NCBI GenBank assembly: GCA_026724425.1
Contig: JAIUCV010001221.1
Span: 79,539 to 143,538 of the forward strand
DNA: 64,000 bases
Reading direction: 5' to 3'
Source: Erythrophleum ivorense
Lineage: Eukaryota; Streptophyta; Magnoliopsida; Fabales; Fabaceae
Shown: in pieces, positions 32,492-44,821 of the stretch
Layout of the letters: each line of letters starts with the position of its first letter
How positions within the stretch are numbered: position 1 is the first letter of the stretch
Position numbers and translations under genes: made by a program
Notes under the pieces: model-generated
What the model was told of the DNA's origin: nothing
What the model saw: the letters and a program-made list of their open reading frames with translations, nothing else
The model's database searches: none

Positions 32492-33070
32492 AGTTGAAAC
32501 CTACACTTTTAGTTAGGATTCATTAGTTAAGACTTGTAGTTATTGTCAGAATTCATCAACTAAGACTCGCAACCATAGCCAAAAATCATTAGCCATTACT
32601 TATGGTTATAGTCGAGATTCAACAATTGGTACCTATAGTTGCAATTAGAATTCATCAGTTGAGACTTGTAGCTATAACTAAAAATCATTAGTTGACACCA
32701 ATTATTGTAGTCAAATTTAGTTACTTGATACTTGCAATTATATTTGAAATTCATTAATTGATACTAATAGCTATAGTCAAAATTCATTAATCAACACCTA
32801 CAACTATATCTAAGATTCATCAATAAATGCCTGTAGCTATAGCCAAAATTCATTAGTAAAAACCTATAGTTGTGGTCATAATCCATCAATTGATGCTTCT
32901 AACTATAGCTAGAATTCGATAATAAATGTTTGCAACTATAGTTCAAACTGAACAACCGATTCTTATGGCTATGACCAAAACTGAGGCCTATAGCTATGAT
33001 CACAATTTGATAGCCAATACTTGCAGTTGTGGCCATAATTCAATATTTAATGCCAATGCTTGTACTTGGT
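32492..33070 (+). repeat. 33-bp tandem repeat, about 17 degenerate copies
   Basis: Consecutive units are 33 bp, with the consensus core AATTCATCAATTGATACCTA followed by TAGCTATAGTCAA. Two units near 32960-33010 are shortened. Because 33 is a multiple of three, a unit encodes an 11-residue peptide close to NSSIDTYSYSQ in one frame, though many copies have stops. The tract lies between the primer-binding site and the gag domain, where an N-terminal repetitive Gag region would be. Confidence 0.85.
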
Positions 33071-33160
33071 ACACCTTAGCCAAGTGCCTTAGCTTATGTG
33101 CCTCCACAATAGATTATCTTTTCTATAATAGTGTAACCTCCATAAGGCCCTTATGCCCAA

Positions 33161-34170
33161 ATGCAAGCTATCTCACACCATAGGCCAATTGACATGCAAA
33201 ATAGAACTAAGATAGATCTAGATATGGTGGTAGAAGTTATAAAGAAGAATTTTGGATTCATACCCAAGTATAGAAACATGTCAATTTACAAGAAACTGTA
33301 CCTAAAATTAGTAGAGCGGATTATACCATTATTAAAAGATTTGAAATGCCTATTTTTTTTAACTTAGTGAAGATAACCAGTCAATAATGGAGCACATTAG
33401 GCATTTTTTGGCTCAATGCAGAAAGGTCAACCATAATGAGTTTTGCAAGCTATAGTTGTTTCCTTTATTCTTAACCCACACTACATTCACATGGTATACT
33501 AGCCTAACACCTAACTTAATACAAAATTGGCAAGAGATGGAGAAGTTATTCTATATGCAATTTTAAGACAAAGTCACTATCTTTGATGTTTTGGCATTAA
33601 ACCAAAGTGAATGAGCTAGTCAAGGAATTGATTGAAAGTTTGAAAGAATGAAAAGTAAGTGTAATGTGCACTTGTCGGAGACTGAAATGGCAAGGATGGT
33701 AATGAGATGAATGGACTTAGTCTTAAAAGAGATGTTGATCATACATGATTATTTTGATATAATAGATTTAGCCACAAAAGATTCTAAGATGGAACATTTT
33801 ATTAAAGAGAAAGAGTATGAAAAAGCTGTCATAACTCTAGAAGGGCCTTATAATTTTCATCTTTAAGGCTAAAGAGAAGCCAAAAATAGTTGTTAAGTTA
33901 AAAGAAAAGGAGGATTTTTAAGTAGTTAACATAAATATGGTCAAGATTGTAAGTAGCAAAGTTATTCATATGCAGTCTTGAGATTATCTAAGGGCAAAAA
34001 AGGATGTCTTAAGTTAGCTAAGAAGGATATGGCAATAGATCCTAATCCATTTTTAAGGGTAGCCTCAACTAACAAGGTGTTGGTTATTCAATTGCTTTCT
34101 AAATCCTTAATTGTTAAAAGAGAAAGGTTGAGTCTCAAGGAGAAGGTAAGCCAAAGTCAAGCTACATGAA
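33161..34170 (+). pseudogene. Decayed Ty3-type gag
   Basis: Recognisable retrotransposon Gag patches occur in order across frames: NFGFIPKYRNMSIYKKLYLK (33247 on), then SIMEHIRHFLAQCRKVNHNE (about 33386), LFPLFLTHTTFTWYTSLTPN (about 33462) and NWQEMEKLFYMQF (about 33528). This is the capsid-like retrotrans_gag domain of Ty3 elements. In-frame stops and frameshifts break it. Downstream Lys-rich short frames may be nucleocapsid remnants. No zinc knuckle, protease or pol was found. Confidence 0.75.
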
Positions 34171-34239
34171 TGGGAAGATGATGCCTTTCAGTGTCCTTGC
34201 TGAAGCTAACTCATACCAAAAGGCATGAAAGGGCCAAAA

Positions 34240-36756
34240 TGTTAGTACTAAAAAAGCAATAATTTAGTCAAGAGCTCGACTAAATTACCTAAGGGCCTTC
34301 ATAATTGAGTAGCCTAGAGAAAGGAGAACCTAAGGCTTAACCCAATTAATATAATTTGAGCATGATTTCTTATATTCTATTTAAGCATAAAAAAGGTCAT
34401 AAATTTAGTGGAGGCATACATATAGATGATGGCTTATTAGGGGGAGCGATTATAGGATAAGGAGGCCACTATCAAGTTAATGGTGGCATGAAGTATGGAT
34501 AATGCCTATCATGAGAAGTGATTATTAGCTAAGGAAACCTTTATAGGGAAGAATGCCAGAACACAAGGACATAGCTAAACTATACAAGAAACTATTTAGC
34601 AACTTAATTTTATCTATACTTTATGTATATTTATTTTTAGCTTTGCTTTATTTACTCCTTTTATGCCCTTTATTTCCAGTACTTTACCCTTATTTCTAAC
34701 TTATTATCAAAGTTGTTATTATTTTCTTTGAAGTTTTTTTTGTCATCATTCGTTATTGCTTGAGTTTGTATCACTATTTAATTATTTTGAAGCAATATAT
34801 TTTCAAAAGCTTTTTGACATTAATATAGTAAAAAAAAAAAAACTGGGCCACCAAAACTTTTTTTTCATATACTTAAAATTTTATTTTATTTTTATTAATG
34901 AGTTGCGGCATCTTAGATGACGTGACCTATATATAATTTTTTTAATATTTAATTTATTTTTTTATTTTTTTTATTTAAAAAATAAATTTAAATTTAATAT
35001 ATTTATTATTAAATTTGAAATTATCTACAAAAGTATAAATTAAATTTTTTATTTTTAATTATAATTGAAATTATTTTAACTAATTTTAAAATATATAATT
35101 TATTATTATGATTATTTCTTCAACATTTTGAATTTTTTCATTTCAAATAAATTATTAGATTTATTATTTTTTAAACAATTTGAATTGAATTAAATTTATT
35201 TTTATTTTTATTTGTCATCTAATTTTTGAATTTAAATTTTTTATATTTATTTTATCCAATTTTTTTAATTTCTTCATTTAAATCAATTACAAAATTTTGA
35301 ATTTAAAATTTCAATTCTTTGTAGTTATTATATATATTAATTCGCTAATTTCTTTAAAATCTTTAATTTTCAGTCCTTGAGTGTCTTATTCAATTTAAAA
35401 TTATCTTAAAAAATTATAATTTAATTTGTAAAAATTTTAATTGATACAGACATGTGTTTGACAAATAATAAATGTATATACTAATTATTAAAAAATTATG
35501 TGAATTATTAATATTTATACCTACTCATTATAAAAAAAATTATATAAATTATTTATTCTAATTTTTAATATTCATGAATATCAAATATTTGTAAGACTAT
35601 AAAAATACTTAACATAACAAAAACACATGTCAATATGTTGGATCGACCTATATTTTTGTTATGTTAAGTATTTTTATAGTCTTACAAATATTTGATATTC
35701 ATGAATATTAAAAATTAGAAGAAATAATTCACATAATTTTTTTTATAATGAGTAGGTATAAATATTATTTGTCAAATATATGTTTGTATCAATTAGAACT
35801 TTTACAAATTAAATTATAATTTTTTAAGATAACTTTAAATTTAATAAGACATTCAAGAACTGGAAATTAAAGATTTTGAAGAAATTAATAAATTAACATA
35901 TATAATACCTACAAAGAATTAAAATTTTAAATTCAAAATTTTGTAAAAAAATTTTAAATTATGTAATTGATTTAAATAAATAAATTAAAAAAAATTGGAT
36001 GAAATAAATATAAAAAATTTAAATTTAAAAATTAGATGATAAATAAAAATAAAAATAAATTTAATTCCATTTAAAATTTTTTAAAAATAATAAATCTAAT
36101 AATTTATTTGAAGTGAAAAAATTCAAAATGTTGAAGAAATAATCATAATAATAAATTATATATTTTAAAATTAGTTAAAATAATGTAAATTATAATTAAA
36201 ACTAAAAAAATAAAATATTTAATTTACATTTTTGTAGATAATTTTAAATTTAATAATAAATATACTAAATTTAAATTTATTTTTAATAAATAAAAATAAA
36301 TTAAATATAAATAAAAAATTATATATGAGTTACTACATCTCAGATGCCGCGACCTATTTAAGACAAAATAAAAATATATTTAATTGGGTCGCAACATCTG
36401 AGATGTCGCAACCCATTAATAAAAAAATAAAAAATAAAAATTTAAGTTTGGAGAAAAAATTTTGACGACCCAATTTTTTGGTTTTTTTTTATATTAACGT
36501 CAAAAAGCCTATTTTCAAATCCCAAGTTTCTTTATCTTTGTCCTTTTTAATTTATTCCTATTTAAAACCTTTTTTTACCTAAGTTCTATTATGTTTAGAA
36601 CCTAAGAGGATTCATTTTATGAGAGCTAGAGAGTCATGTCTTGTCTCCATTATTTACTCATCAAACAAGAACCAAAGGAAGTTATTTGATATTTATTTGT
36701 ACAGCTATTCGCCCTTAACCAATCAGTTGACATGAATTTCAATAAATCCCCCAACA
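34240..36756 (+). repeat. 3' LTR of the gag-only element, split by a fold-back MULE
   Basis: Starts TGTTAGTACT and ends ATCCCCCAACA. Parts 34240-34806 and 36510-36756 align with the 5' LTR. Everything between is the MULE plus one copy of its duplication. Confidence 0.85.
34807..36509. mobile_element. Fold-back non-autonomous MULE inserted in the 3' LTR
   Basis: 1703 bp, flanked by the exact 9-bp duplication TATTTTCAA (34798-34806 and 36510-36518). The right end, reverse-complemented, begins GGCTTTTTGACGTTAATATA, nearly the same as the left end of the 8.7-kb MULE (GGCTTTATTACGTTAATATG). The left end is AAGCTTTTTGACATTAATAT. It carries the same subterminal hairpins (34900-34927, 36327-36355, 36386-36414). 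The interior is one giant inverted repeat with arms of about 0.7 kb centred near 35637. There is no coding capacity. It is presumably mobilised by a transposase like that at 20783-23455. Confidence 0.93.
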
Positions 36757-36761
36757 CAAAT

Positions 36762-38467
36762 GAAACTAAATGAAATATAAATTCAATGGTCAATTTATTT
36801 TTTGAAAGTTGATCTTAATGCTATTTTTGATATTATGATTTAATAATACTTAGATTAGTTATGTCTATCTTTATTAAATTCATATTTATAATCCCTTGAA
36901 AGAAAAACTTGTCATTTATATTGGAAGTAGGGAAATATTTATTACTTATTGTCTTAAATCTTAAAGTTGATAAAATTTAATGCCTAAAAGTCAAAATATA
37001 TAATCCTAAACAAGATCAGGAGTATCAATTTATTATTAAATTAAAAAAAAAAGATGAGAAGAAAGAATCAAAGAAAACATTGATTCAATAGTAAAGCTTG
37101 TTATTTGCTATTTTTTTAACCCTAAATATGATAGTGATGAAGAAAATTAATCATAATCATAACTTTCATGGATCTTCATGCATGAAGCATACTAATTCAA
37201 GGTTCATCAATTTAGTACAAACCAAATATTAGGAAAAAAAAAACAAATACGATTTAGTTATGGTAAGCTAGTAATACAACCAATATGAATTCTTTGCAGC
37301 TCAAGGATAAATTTACATGGTACAAGTGGAGAAAATAGACATAAAATGTGAGGCTAACTATTTAAAAATAACTTCTAACATTGAAAACTTTTAGTTTTTC
37401 TCTTTCCAACTATATGAGTACAGTAATGTAAAGGATTCCCTTACATAATAAAATGTGTCTTGATTCTTCCCAACTTTAGTTTATGTATGGTGCCTCCTGG
37501 TTCCATACTAATTAACTTTTGAGTATTGATGCCTTTTTTTTTTTTTGCCACAATGTTGATGCATGGGTATGTGATAATGAGTTATAACTACTAAATCTTT
37601 CATTAATATTCTCATTATATCTGTTTAAAAAATCATTCCATTTAAAAAAAGTGAAATGCTTACATATTTTTAAAAAGATTTGACCTTTTTAAACTTGGAC
37701 ACCTTTTAAAAATAGTAAAATGTATCACTTTCATCTTAAAACTCTAAGATTATTGTTAATTTTGTCCTATATATTTATTTTGTGTTAATACATAATTATC
37801 AAAATTTTTAATATTATTCTAAATGTTAATTCCATCAATTAGATAAACAAAAAATTGATGAGATATTATTGTAAGCAAACTAATGGCTAGTACCTAAAGT
37901 AGATTGTACGTTGTCTACATACATATATTACGCTGGCTAGCCTAATCTCATGACCCTAACTCCTAAACGAGGTCATTTTAATTTTTCTATCTCAAACCAT
38001 CTGTTATAAAGCAAGCATTCTTCTTTTAGGTAGAAAGCCAAATATGATAAAGTCCTTAATTCAAAGTTTAGGATTTGACCTGTAATAACCCATCACAACT
38101 TTCATTAATTTAAATGGCAAAGTTAGTGTTTAAGATAATATTAAGAATTTTGACAAACACATAAAACAAAATGGATTAAAAAAATAAATATTTAGGATAA
38201 AGTTGATAGTAACTCCAACTTTTTGAGATGAACAAGGTATTTTTACCGTTTAAAAATTGATAAAGGTCAAGCAAATAATATCAACCCATGATTAGCTCGA
38301 TTTTTGGAGAATTACTGGGATTCCACTAATAAAAAATAATCTTAAATGTCAGATCTTTATATTAAATTCTTCAATTACTTTATAACATGTGAAAAAAAAT
38401 CTCTTTTGAAGGGATCAAGAATATGCTGTTGAGTTGAAAAAAATGTTTATATCTTGTATTTTTATGG
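36762..38467. other. Intergenic DNA, nothing recognised
   Basis: AT-rich with scattered ordinary composition. No gene, RNA gene or transposon boundary could be supported. Confidence 0.55.
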
Positions 38468-38813
38468 GAAAAATGCAAATACTACTTCAACTTTAAACCA
38501 TTTACAAATATTCTCCCAATTTTAAAAAATAAAAAATATTTCTGTCAATTATCACCCTTTAAGTTTTAAACTCTTCTATTTATTTATTTTTTCATTAACT
38601 CCATTAATAAACATGCCACATTAGACTCCGTCTAACTAATATGTTGTTTCCAAGTAAATAAAAGTATACCACATCACAAATGACAGAACTTGGTAAGACA
38701 TTTCCGTTAAATAAGTTAAACGAGAAATAAATAAAAGTGTTTAAATCTTAAAAGGTAATATTCTCGGGACATTTGCAAATAGCTTAAAATTGAAATAAGT
38801 ATTTACATTTTTG
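38468..38813. mobile_element. MITE with long imperfect inverted ends
   Basis: The left end is GAAAAATGCAAATACTACTT. The right, reverse-complemented, is GCAAAAATGTAAATACTTAT. Both continue as CAA(C/T)TTTAA(A/G)C(C/T)ATTT(A/G)CAAAT. The total is about 346 bp and non-coding. No target duplication was established. Confidence 0.65.
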
Positions 38814-39373
38814 CTAATTGTTATTAACAAACTTAACAAACTATCAACCCACTACATCTAATATACTAAGCTTTTGATTTGTACGATAGTTTCAAATGTT
38901 GACTGCGATTGGCCCTGTGGGGCCTGGAGGCTACAGTGATAATGTGTAAAGCATGCCACAGACTGAAGGTGAATGTTACCTTTCATCAGAGTTATCGAAC
39001 ACTTCTGCAGATTGATCTTATTCTAACAGAAATACTGGTCAAAGTAGAGAAATATTAGCAAGCTTCAAGTTCATCCACGAATTAACAATTCTAACACATT
39101 TGATTGAGTTGAGAAGCATAGAAATTCATTCATGTCCAAAACAAAGTGACGACATAGAAAGAAGGAAGTGACTGGCTTTTAATTTTTTTTCCCCCGTATA
39201 TTATGCTGTTAACTCTCTTCTACATCTTCTTCAACAATTTTTTGGCCAGACATCTTTAACAATGACGAAGTTGATTAAGAACATTGCACGCAAACTAGGA
39301 CTTTGAGAAAGAAAGTAAAAGACGTGGCAGTTTCTCGTTTGGTTTACTTTTCTTTACGAGTAATCCACAAAGT

Positions 39374-40141
39374 AAATCTCAAGGGTCTGGCATAAGAGAT
39401 GCAGACACCATAAGTAAACAATGGTAGCTTCCTTTTTTCTTTTTTTTTTCAAATATTAATAAAGCTCCATCATCAGCTGCAAAATCAACAACACAGCAAT
39501 TCTAAAATGACTAGGGTTGGCCAGACAAAGCTACAGAAAACCTGTTCTAATATTGCATATTCACCATCAGGTAAAACATAATTTGTGAAATTTGTTCTTG
39601 AAACTGTTCAGACATAATATAGCAATATATAAATATGTATACACACATTATTCAAATAGGCAAAAACTATTAACCTCTAATTTCACTATACCTGGTGGAA
39701 TAGTTTCAAGCATATAGAGGTTTCTCCAGAAAACTTTTTACCTTTTGCTGGATTTTGAATTAAGGCATGAAAAGAGTTTTGATATAAATCTCAAGCAGCT
39801 GGCATGAGAAATGCAGACATCAAGAGTAAACAATGGTAGCATTTTTTCAAGTATTAAATATAAAGGCCCATTATCAGCGTGCAAAATCAGTAGGACAACA
39901 ATTTTATAATGCAGGTAATACATTTGAGTTGGCAAGAAAAGGCTACAAAAAACCTGTTCTCATATTTAGAATCACTAGCAGCTAAAACAAACTCTGAAAT
40001 TCGTTCCTGAAATTGTAGAGACATAATACGTACATTTAAATAGGCAAACTATTAACCCCTAATTTCACTCTACCTGGTGGGATAGTTTGAGGAATATAGA
40101 GGGTTCTCCAGAAATGTTTAACAACTTTTGCTGGATTTAAA
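39374..40141 (-). repeat. Tandem direct duplication carrying an exon-like motif
   Basis: Unit A (39374 to about 39757) and unit B (about 39786-40141) align with a 412-bp offset, sharing AAATCTCAAG..CTGGCAT.AGA.ATGCAGACA at the start and TGCTGGATTT at the end. On the minus strand each begins with a short open stretch. Unit B reads KHFWRTLYIPQTIPPGRVKL and unit A reads KVFWRNLYMLETIPPGIVKL at the same place, conserved at the protein level. This suggests a duplicated exon of an unassigned gene. The rest diverges and has stops. Confidence 0.65.
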
Positions 40142-40384
40142 TCCCCCTCCCTCTCTCGTTTTGGGCAAGCATAGTTCTTGTCAAATAATTTATTTTCTTC
40201 TAGTAATTCATTATCATCATAAAACTTGAAATGATCTTAATAGATTGCTTTGTATGAACTATCTGCATATAATCACAAAAGCAGAGCAGAATTAGACATC
40301 ATACGATTACTGAGTTCTCATGGCTAAAGTAGTAAAATCGACCTCAAATTGTTGTTGTATTTGTATATATATAAAAAACTTGCC

Positions 40385-40389
40385 CTCAC
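40385..40389. repeat. Left 5-bp target-site duplication of the solo LTR
   Basis: CTCAC precedes the TG start of the LTR and is repeated exactly at 44822-44826. Confidence 0.85.
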
Positions 40390-43300
40390 TGTCATACCTT
40401 AGAATGCGACCGCATGACGCCTTTAACAAAGAATTTCATTTTTCAAAATGTAATTGAAAACCGAAAATCAAAATTGAAATAAGATAAAGTAATGGATAGG
40501 GTTCAGGAGTCGCCACCAAAATTTTAATTTTTTTTAAGGCAAAACTTTGGAAAAACCTTTATTTAGAAAATGGTCTATAAACCAGAAAATGAATCCGGGA
40601 GTCGATTGTGAGTGGGGAAGGTGTTAGGCACCCCACTACACCCGTTACTAAGAACGGTTACCCTAAGTTAGTTGTGCAAAAGTGAAATGGCCTAAGTTCT
40701 ATTTTTATTCTCCCTACAAATCATATGCAAAATAGGAATAAAGAAATTAAAGGAAATAAAGTTAAAAGTAGCAAAGGAAGTCAATAATAAAACGCAAAGA
40801 AATTTAATAATTGAAATAAAAAGGAAACAAAAGGAAGTTAAAGAAAAATATTATATTTACAATAGCGGACTTGACCTAGAATGAAAGCCTAGGGCTTACG
40901 TACCCTTCAAGAGGGATCAAAGTCCACGTAGTTCGTTTGAGGTTGAATTCAGGTAGATGTTTTATTTTGTTATTATTATTATTATTATTTTGGTCTTTTG
41001 TTATTTTTGTTTAGCTTATATTTGATTTCTAATTTTTGATTGGTTTTGTTTTGATTTTCAATTCTTGATTGATTTTGGTTCTTTTTTTTATTGTTTTGTT
41101 TGATTTTTAATTAATTTTATTTCGTTTTTTCTTTCTTTTTTTTTAAATTATTATTTTATAATTTTTTTTTGCGAAAACACAGAAAATAAAATTGCTTTTT
41201 CCTTTAACAAGTTTTAAAATTGGCGAAAGTGTCTTAATTTGCCAAAGGTAAATTCATTTTTGCTTTTCTTGTATTTTTGATTTTTCTTTCCTTTTTGTCT
41301 TCTTTTTTGGTTTTCATCCGATTTTTTAGTTCCTGTTTTTATTATCCCCTTTATTGTTCTTTGATCTTATTTTTTGTTTTCTATTTTTCTTTCTTCTTTT
41401 TATTTTGTGCTCTCTTTTTTTTGCGTTTTGTTATTATTTTTTGTTTTTTGTTTTTTGTTTTTTATATTTTTTGGTTTTTGTTTTTTTTTTGTTTTTATTT
41501 GTTATAGTTTCATTTTGTTGTTTGTGTTTTTTTTTCTTCTTTTTTTTTATTTTGCATTTTGTTCGATTTTTTTTGCCTTGGTTTTATTTTGTTTTCAATT
41601 TTGATCTTTCTTCTTCCTTTTTTTTTTCTTTTTTGCAAGGTTGGGATCAAATTTTATTTCCAGTACTGAATTTTGCTTAATCATGTTGGAAGCTTTTATT
41701 TGTTTTTTTTTTCTTTTTAATATTGTATTACTATTATTATATAAAAAATTTTTTGTTGTTTTTTTTTTATGATTTTTGTATTTGTTTGTGATTTTTCTTA
41801 ATTAAACTCTTTTTCCTATACTCACTCATTTATCTGTTATTATTGTTTTGACCCTTTTTTCGTTTTTGTTTTGTTTTGTTTCATTTTGTTTTTTTTTTTA
41901 GAACCAATTTTACAAGAGAAGTCTACTTTGTTTTTTCGTTTTTTGCAAGAGATTTTTCCTTAAACAAAGGATAAAATATTTTCTTTTCTAGACTCAAAAA
42001 TGATTTTTTTTTACGAAAAGGTTTAATCCTCTTTTAATTTTTGATTTCTTTTTTTTGAAGTTTCCTTAAAGGGTTCTATTAAATGGGGTCATTGAAACCC
42101 AAAATGTCGGAATATGAATTTGAAGCCCAAAAAGCACCAAGGAGGCCTAATTGCCACACATGGCTTTTGATTTGTAACTATGTGCCTGGGGGGACAAAAA
42201 ATCCCACATGGCAATCTAATGCGAAAATTAACGAGATAAAAATAAAATTAAATAAAATCAAAATAAAAAATGAAATCAAAAATAAAAACAATAAACTAAA
42301 AAAAATGAATTTGCAAGTGTGTGCTGAGTGTTTAAATCTTCTTACTACATCATTCTTGAACCAATTTACAAGAGTGGAAAGACAAAAAGTAAAAAAAAGA
42401 AAAAAAACGAAAAAAAAATGTACAATGCACAACCTGACTTTGATTGCTCTTTACTCTTTCCTTCTCTCGGCGTCAGGAAGTGAACGTTTCTTCCTTCCCT
42501 TTTGCATTCACGGGATAACCAATCCACATGTATTGGAAGCTTGACTTCCCCTCAAACGGGAAACCCAGCAAACTCAAGCATCAAGTAAACAGGTAAAGGA
42601 GTAGCAAATAAATTTTGAATATCCAATGAACAAAAGAGGAAGGTCCCATATTTTAACTGGCTAATGTATCTAAAACCCGGAATTCCATACAAGAGGCAGA
42701 GTAAGATACAGATTCATATCCAGTTTTTCACAGTGGTATGCCTAACAATGTCACACAGCAGGGAAAATAAACAGCCAATCCACCAGACTACCGGTGTTTA
42801 TCATGGAAGGTCTAACGTATGACTCTATGCACTTGAATGACAACATCTTAATTGCATATTTTGTGAGAAAACAAAAACCGAAATCAGGAAACGTGTTCAA
42901 ATCAATAGTATGACTAGCAGCAGCCCTCAATCAAAGCTATCTTTATTTTCATACAGAGGTAAACCCATATACACAGGGCCATTCATAATCCTCGAGGATT
43001 CTAACTCTGACCTCAGATTCAGAAGCCTCACAGAAATTCATTCAAAGACTCTACCATCAGAGATTGTTTATTAAACAGTAACCTTAAGCAATTAAATAGA
43101 TTCAGTCCCAATATCCTAACCTAACAACCAGAATGAACTTGCCCTCAATAACCCAACACAGAATGTGTCAACGTGTTTACAGCACAAAGAAACAGGATCA
43201 TATAGCAAACAGGGGGAATGCAACACGAAAAGTAAAATTGATTGTAGAACATTCAGCACCCAGATTCAGAACACACCCACACCCCTCGGATCCTAGGATG

Positions 43301-44821
43301 ATGAAAAAAAGAAGTGGAGGAAATATACCTTTGGAGTTTTGAGGATCAAGTGAATTTCTCCTTAAGCCGAAATGCCGCTACTATCTGCTCTCGGTTCAGT
43401 TCAACCTTCTGATTGTTGTCTTCCTCCCTTCCTCCCTTCGATAGCCCTCGATTTTCCGGCTCGCCTTCGCTCGACTGCCTTCTGTCTCCTTTCGAAAAAG
43501 AAAACTCCTTCTCCTCTCAACTTCCTCGTTCCATTTCTCCGTTTCTCTCAGTCCTTCCCCTCTCTATTTTTGGTTCGAAAACCTATTTTTCGAATCCGAA
43601 AATTTCTTCCTCCTTTGGTTTCACTTTCCCTTCCTCGGTCTCCCTCGTTCTCCTTCTTCACTGAGCCTTCCTCACACTCCGCCTCTTTAATCTTGAATCT
43701 CTCTCAACCCGGAAAAGAAAAAAAAAACCTCCCTCTCAGAGTCTCTCCCTCGGCTTTTATAGATGCTCCATCTGGTCCCCCTTACGCCCTGTACCCCTCT
43801 GCTCCACTATCCACCAGCGTGTGCTCGCGCACTCCCTCATACCGTCGCTTCGCCTTGCTCCTGCAGGAGTCGCGCGAGGTACTGCCAGGCAGACGAAGGG
43901 AGGGGGGACCAAGGCATCTCTCTCCTGCTACTTCCAATCACTTTTCTCGTGTCTCTCCATTTGCTGCCGTTTCTGTTGCTGGAGAGTACGGGATCATCAA
44001 AGGCCTGGGGGGGACCAGAGGCGTGTAGGGTTTTTCAGTTTTAGGCTCCTCTTCTCCTTCCTGGAGTCCGTCCCTCATTCGAGTTAACGGGCAGTGCGTC
44101 TGGGATTGTGGGCTGGGCAAGGTGGGCCTCCGTTTTGTCCAAGCCCTATTTCCTTCCTTCCTTCTTCTTTTTTTTTTCTTTGTGTGTGTTGGGCTCTTTC
44201 TTTTTGGTCCAGTTTCTAAACCGGTTCTGGGTTGGGCTTGGTTGGAATCCGGATTGGCCTGCTCTTGACTAATTTTGGACTTTTAATTTATTTTTTAGAT
44301 TTTGTTATTTTTTGTTGTTTTTTTTTGGTTTCCTTCTTTATATATATATATATATATATATTATTTTGGTTTTTCTTTCCTTTTTTTTTATCCTTTTCGA
44401 TGATTTTTTTATTTCTTGTTTTTGTTTTTTTTTGTTTTGTTTTTTTTAATCATTATTATTTTTTGGTTTTTTTTATATATATTTGCCTTTAGCTTTTTTT
44501 TTGTGGATTTTACTTTTTTTTTCTAATTCATTTTTCTGGTCTCTTTTTTTTTGCTTTTCTAAATCCATTTATTTTGAATTTTAGTTACTCCCTTTCTGAC
44601 CTTTCTTTTTGGGTTAATATTTTAGATTGATAGGCTTTTATTCCTATTTTGCATATTTTTTATTTTAAGTTCTTTCTTTTTTGATTTTTGATTTTTGATT
44701 TGATTTAAAAATATAAAAAAACTTATTAAACTAAAGGGACTTGTTTATTTTTATATATATTTTTATTAGTTTGATTTCATTATTATTTTGGAGTATGTCC
44801 GGACGAAATACGGTGTTCACA
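40390..44821. mobile_element. 4.4-kb solo LTR of a large retrotransposon
   Basis: Starts TGTCATACCTTAGAATGCGA and ends ACGGTGTTCACA, so the termini are TGT..ACA, with exact CTCAC duplications on both sides. No primer-binding site, gag or pol is present, so only one LTR is left. It contains the segments GGAGTCGCCACCAAAATTTT and GGGAAGGTGTTAGGCACCCC, which I associate with very long LTRs of plant Ty3-type (Tat/Ogre-like) elements; that assignment is from memory. The interior is mostly T-rich tracts (41000-42060 and 44160-44760) and a GC-richer CT block at 43370-44120. Open frames here are low-complexity artefacts. Confidence 0.85.

Larger units (their letters stand above)
31245..36756 (+). mobile_element. 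Non-autonomous Ty3/Gypsy-type LTR retrotransposon (gag-only), interrupted by a MULE
   Basis: The LTRs are at 31245-32069 and 34240-36756, the latter enlarged by a 1.7-kb MULE. The flanking 5-mers CATAT (31240-31244) and CAAAT (36757-36761) are a near-duplication. A primer-binding-like TTTGGCACACTTGGTGGGAC directly follows the 5' LTR. The internal region is only 2.2 kb: a 33-bp tandem repeat tract and a decayed gag, with no reverse transcriptase or integrase. A purine-richer stretch precedes the 3' LTR at 34217-34239. Such gag-only or large non-coding derivatives rely on a partner element. LTR divergence and many stops suggest it is old. Confidence 0.85.

Noticed and set aside
34928..36326. 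Giant inverted repeat considered as an assembly artefact
   Set aside because: The arms are diverged rather than identical, the element has proper termini and an exact 9-bp duplication, and fold-back MULEs are known.
41277..41680. Overlapping Phe-rich open frames up to 108 codons
   Set aside because: They are translations of T-rich low-complexity DNA inside the solo LTR, with no domain and all three frames equally open.
43372..44028. 218-codon plus-strand open frame
   Set aside because: Ser/Pro/Leu-rich product of a CT-rich block inside the solo LTR, with overlapping long frames in other phases. No family was recognised.
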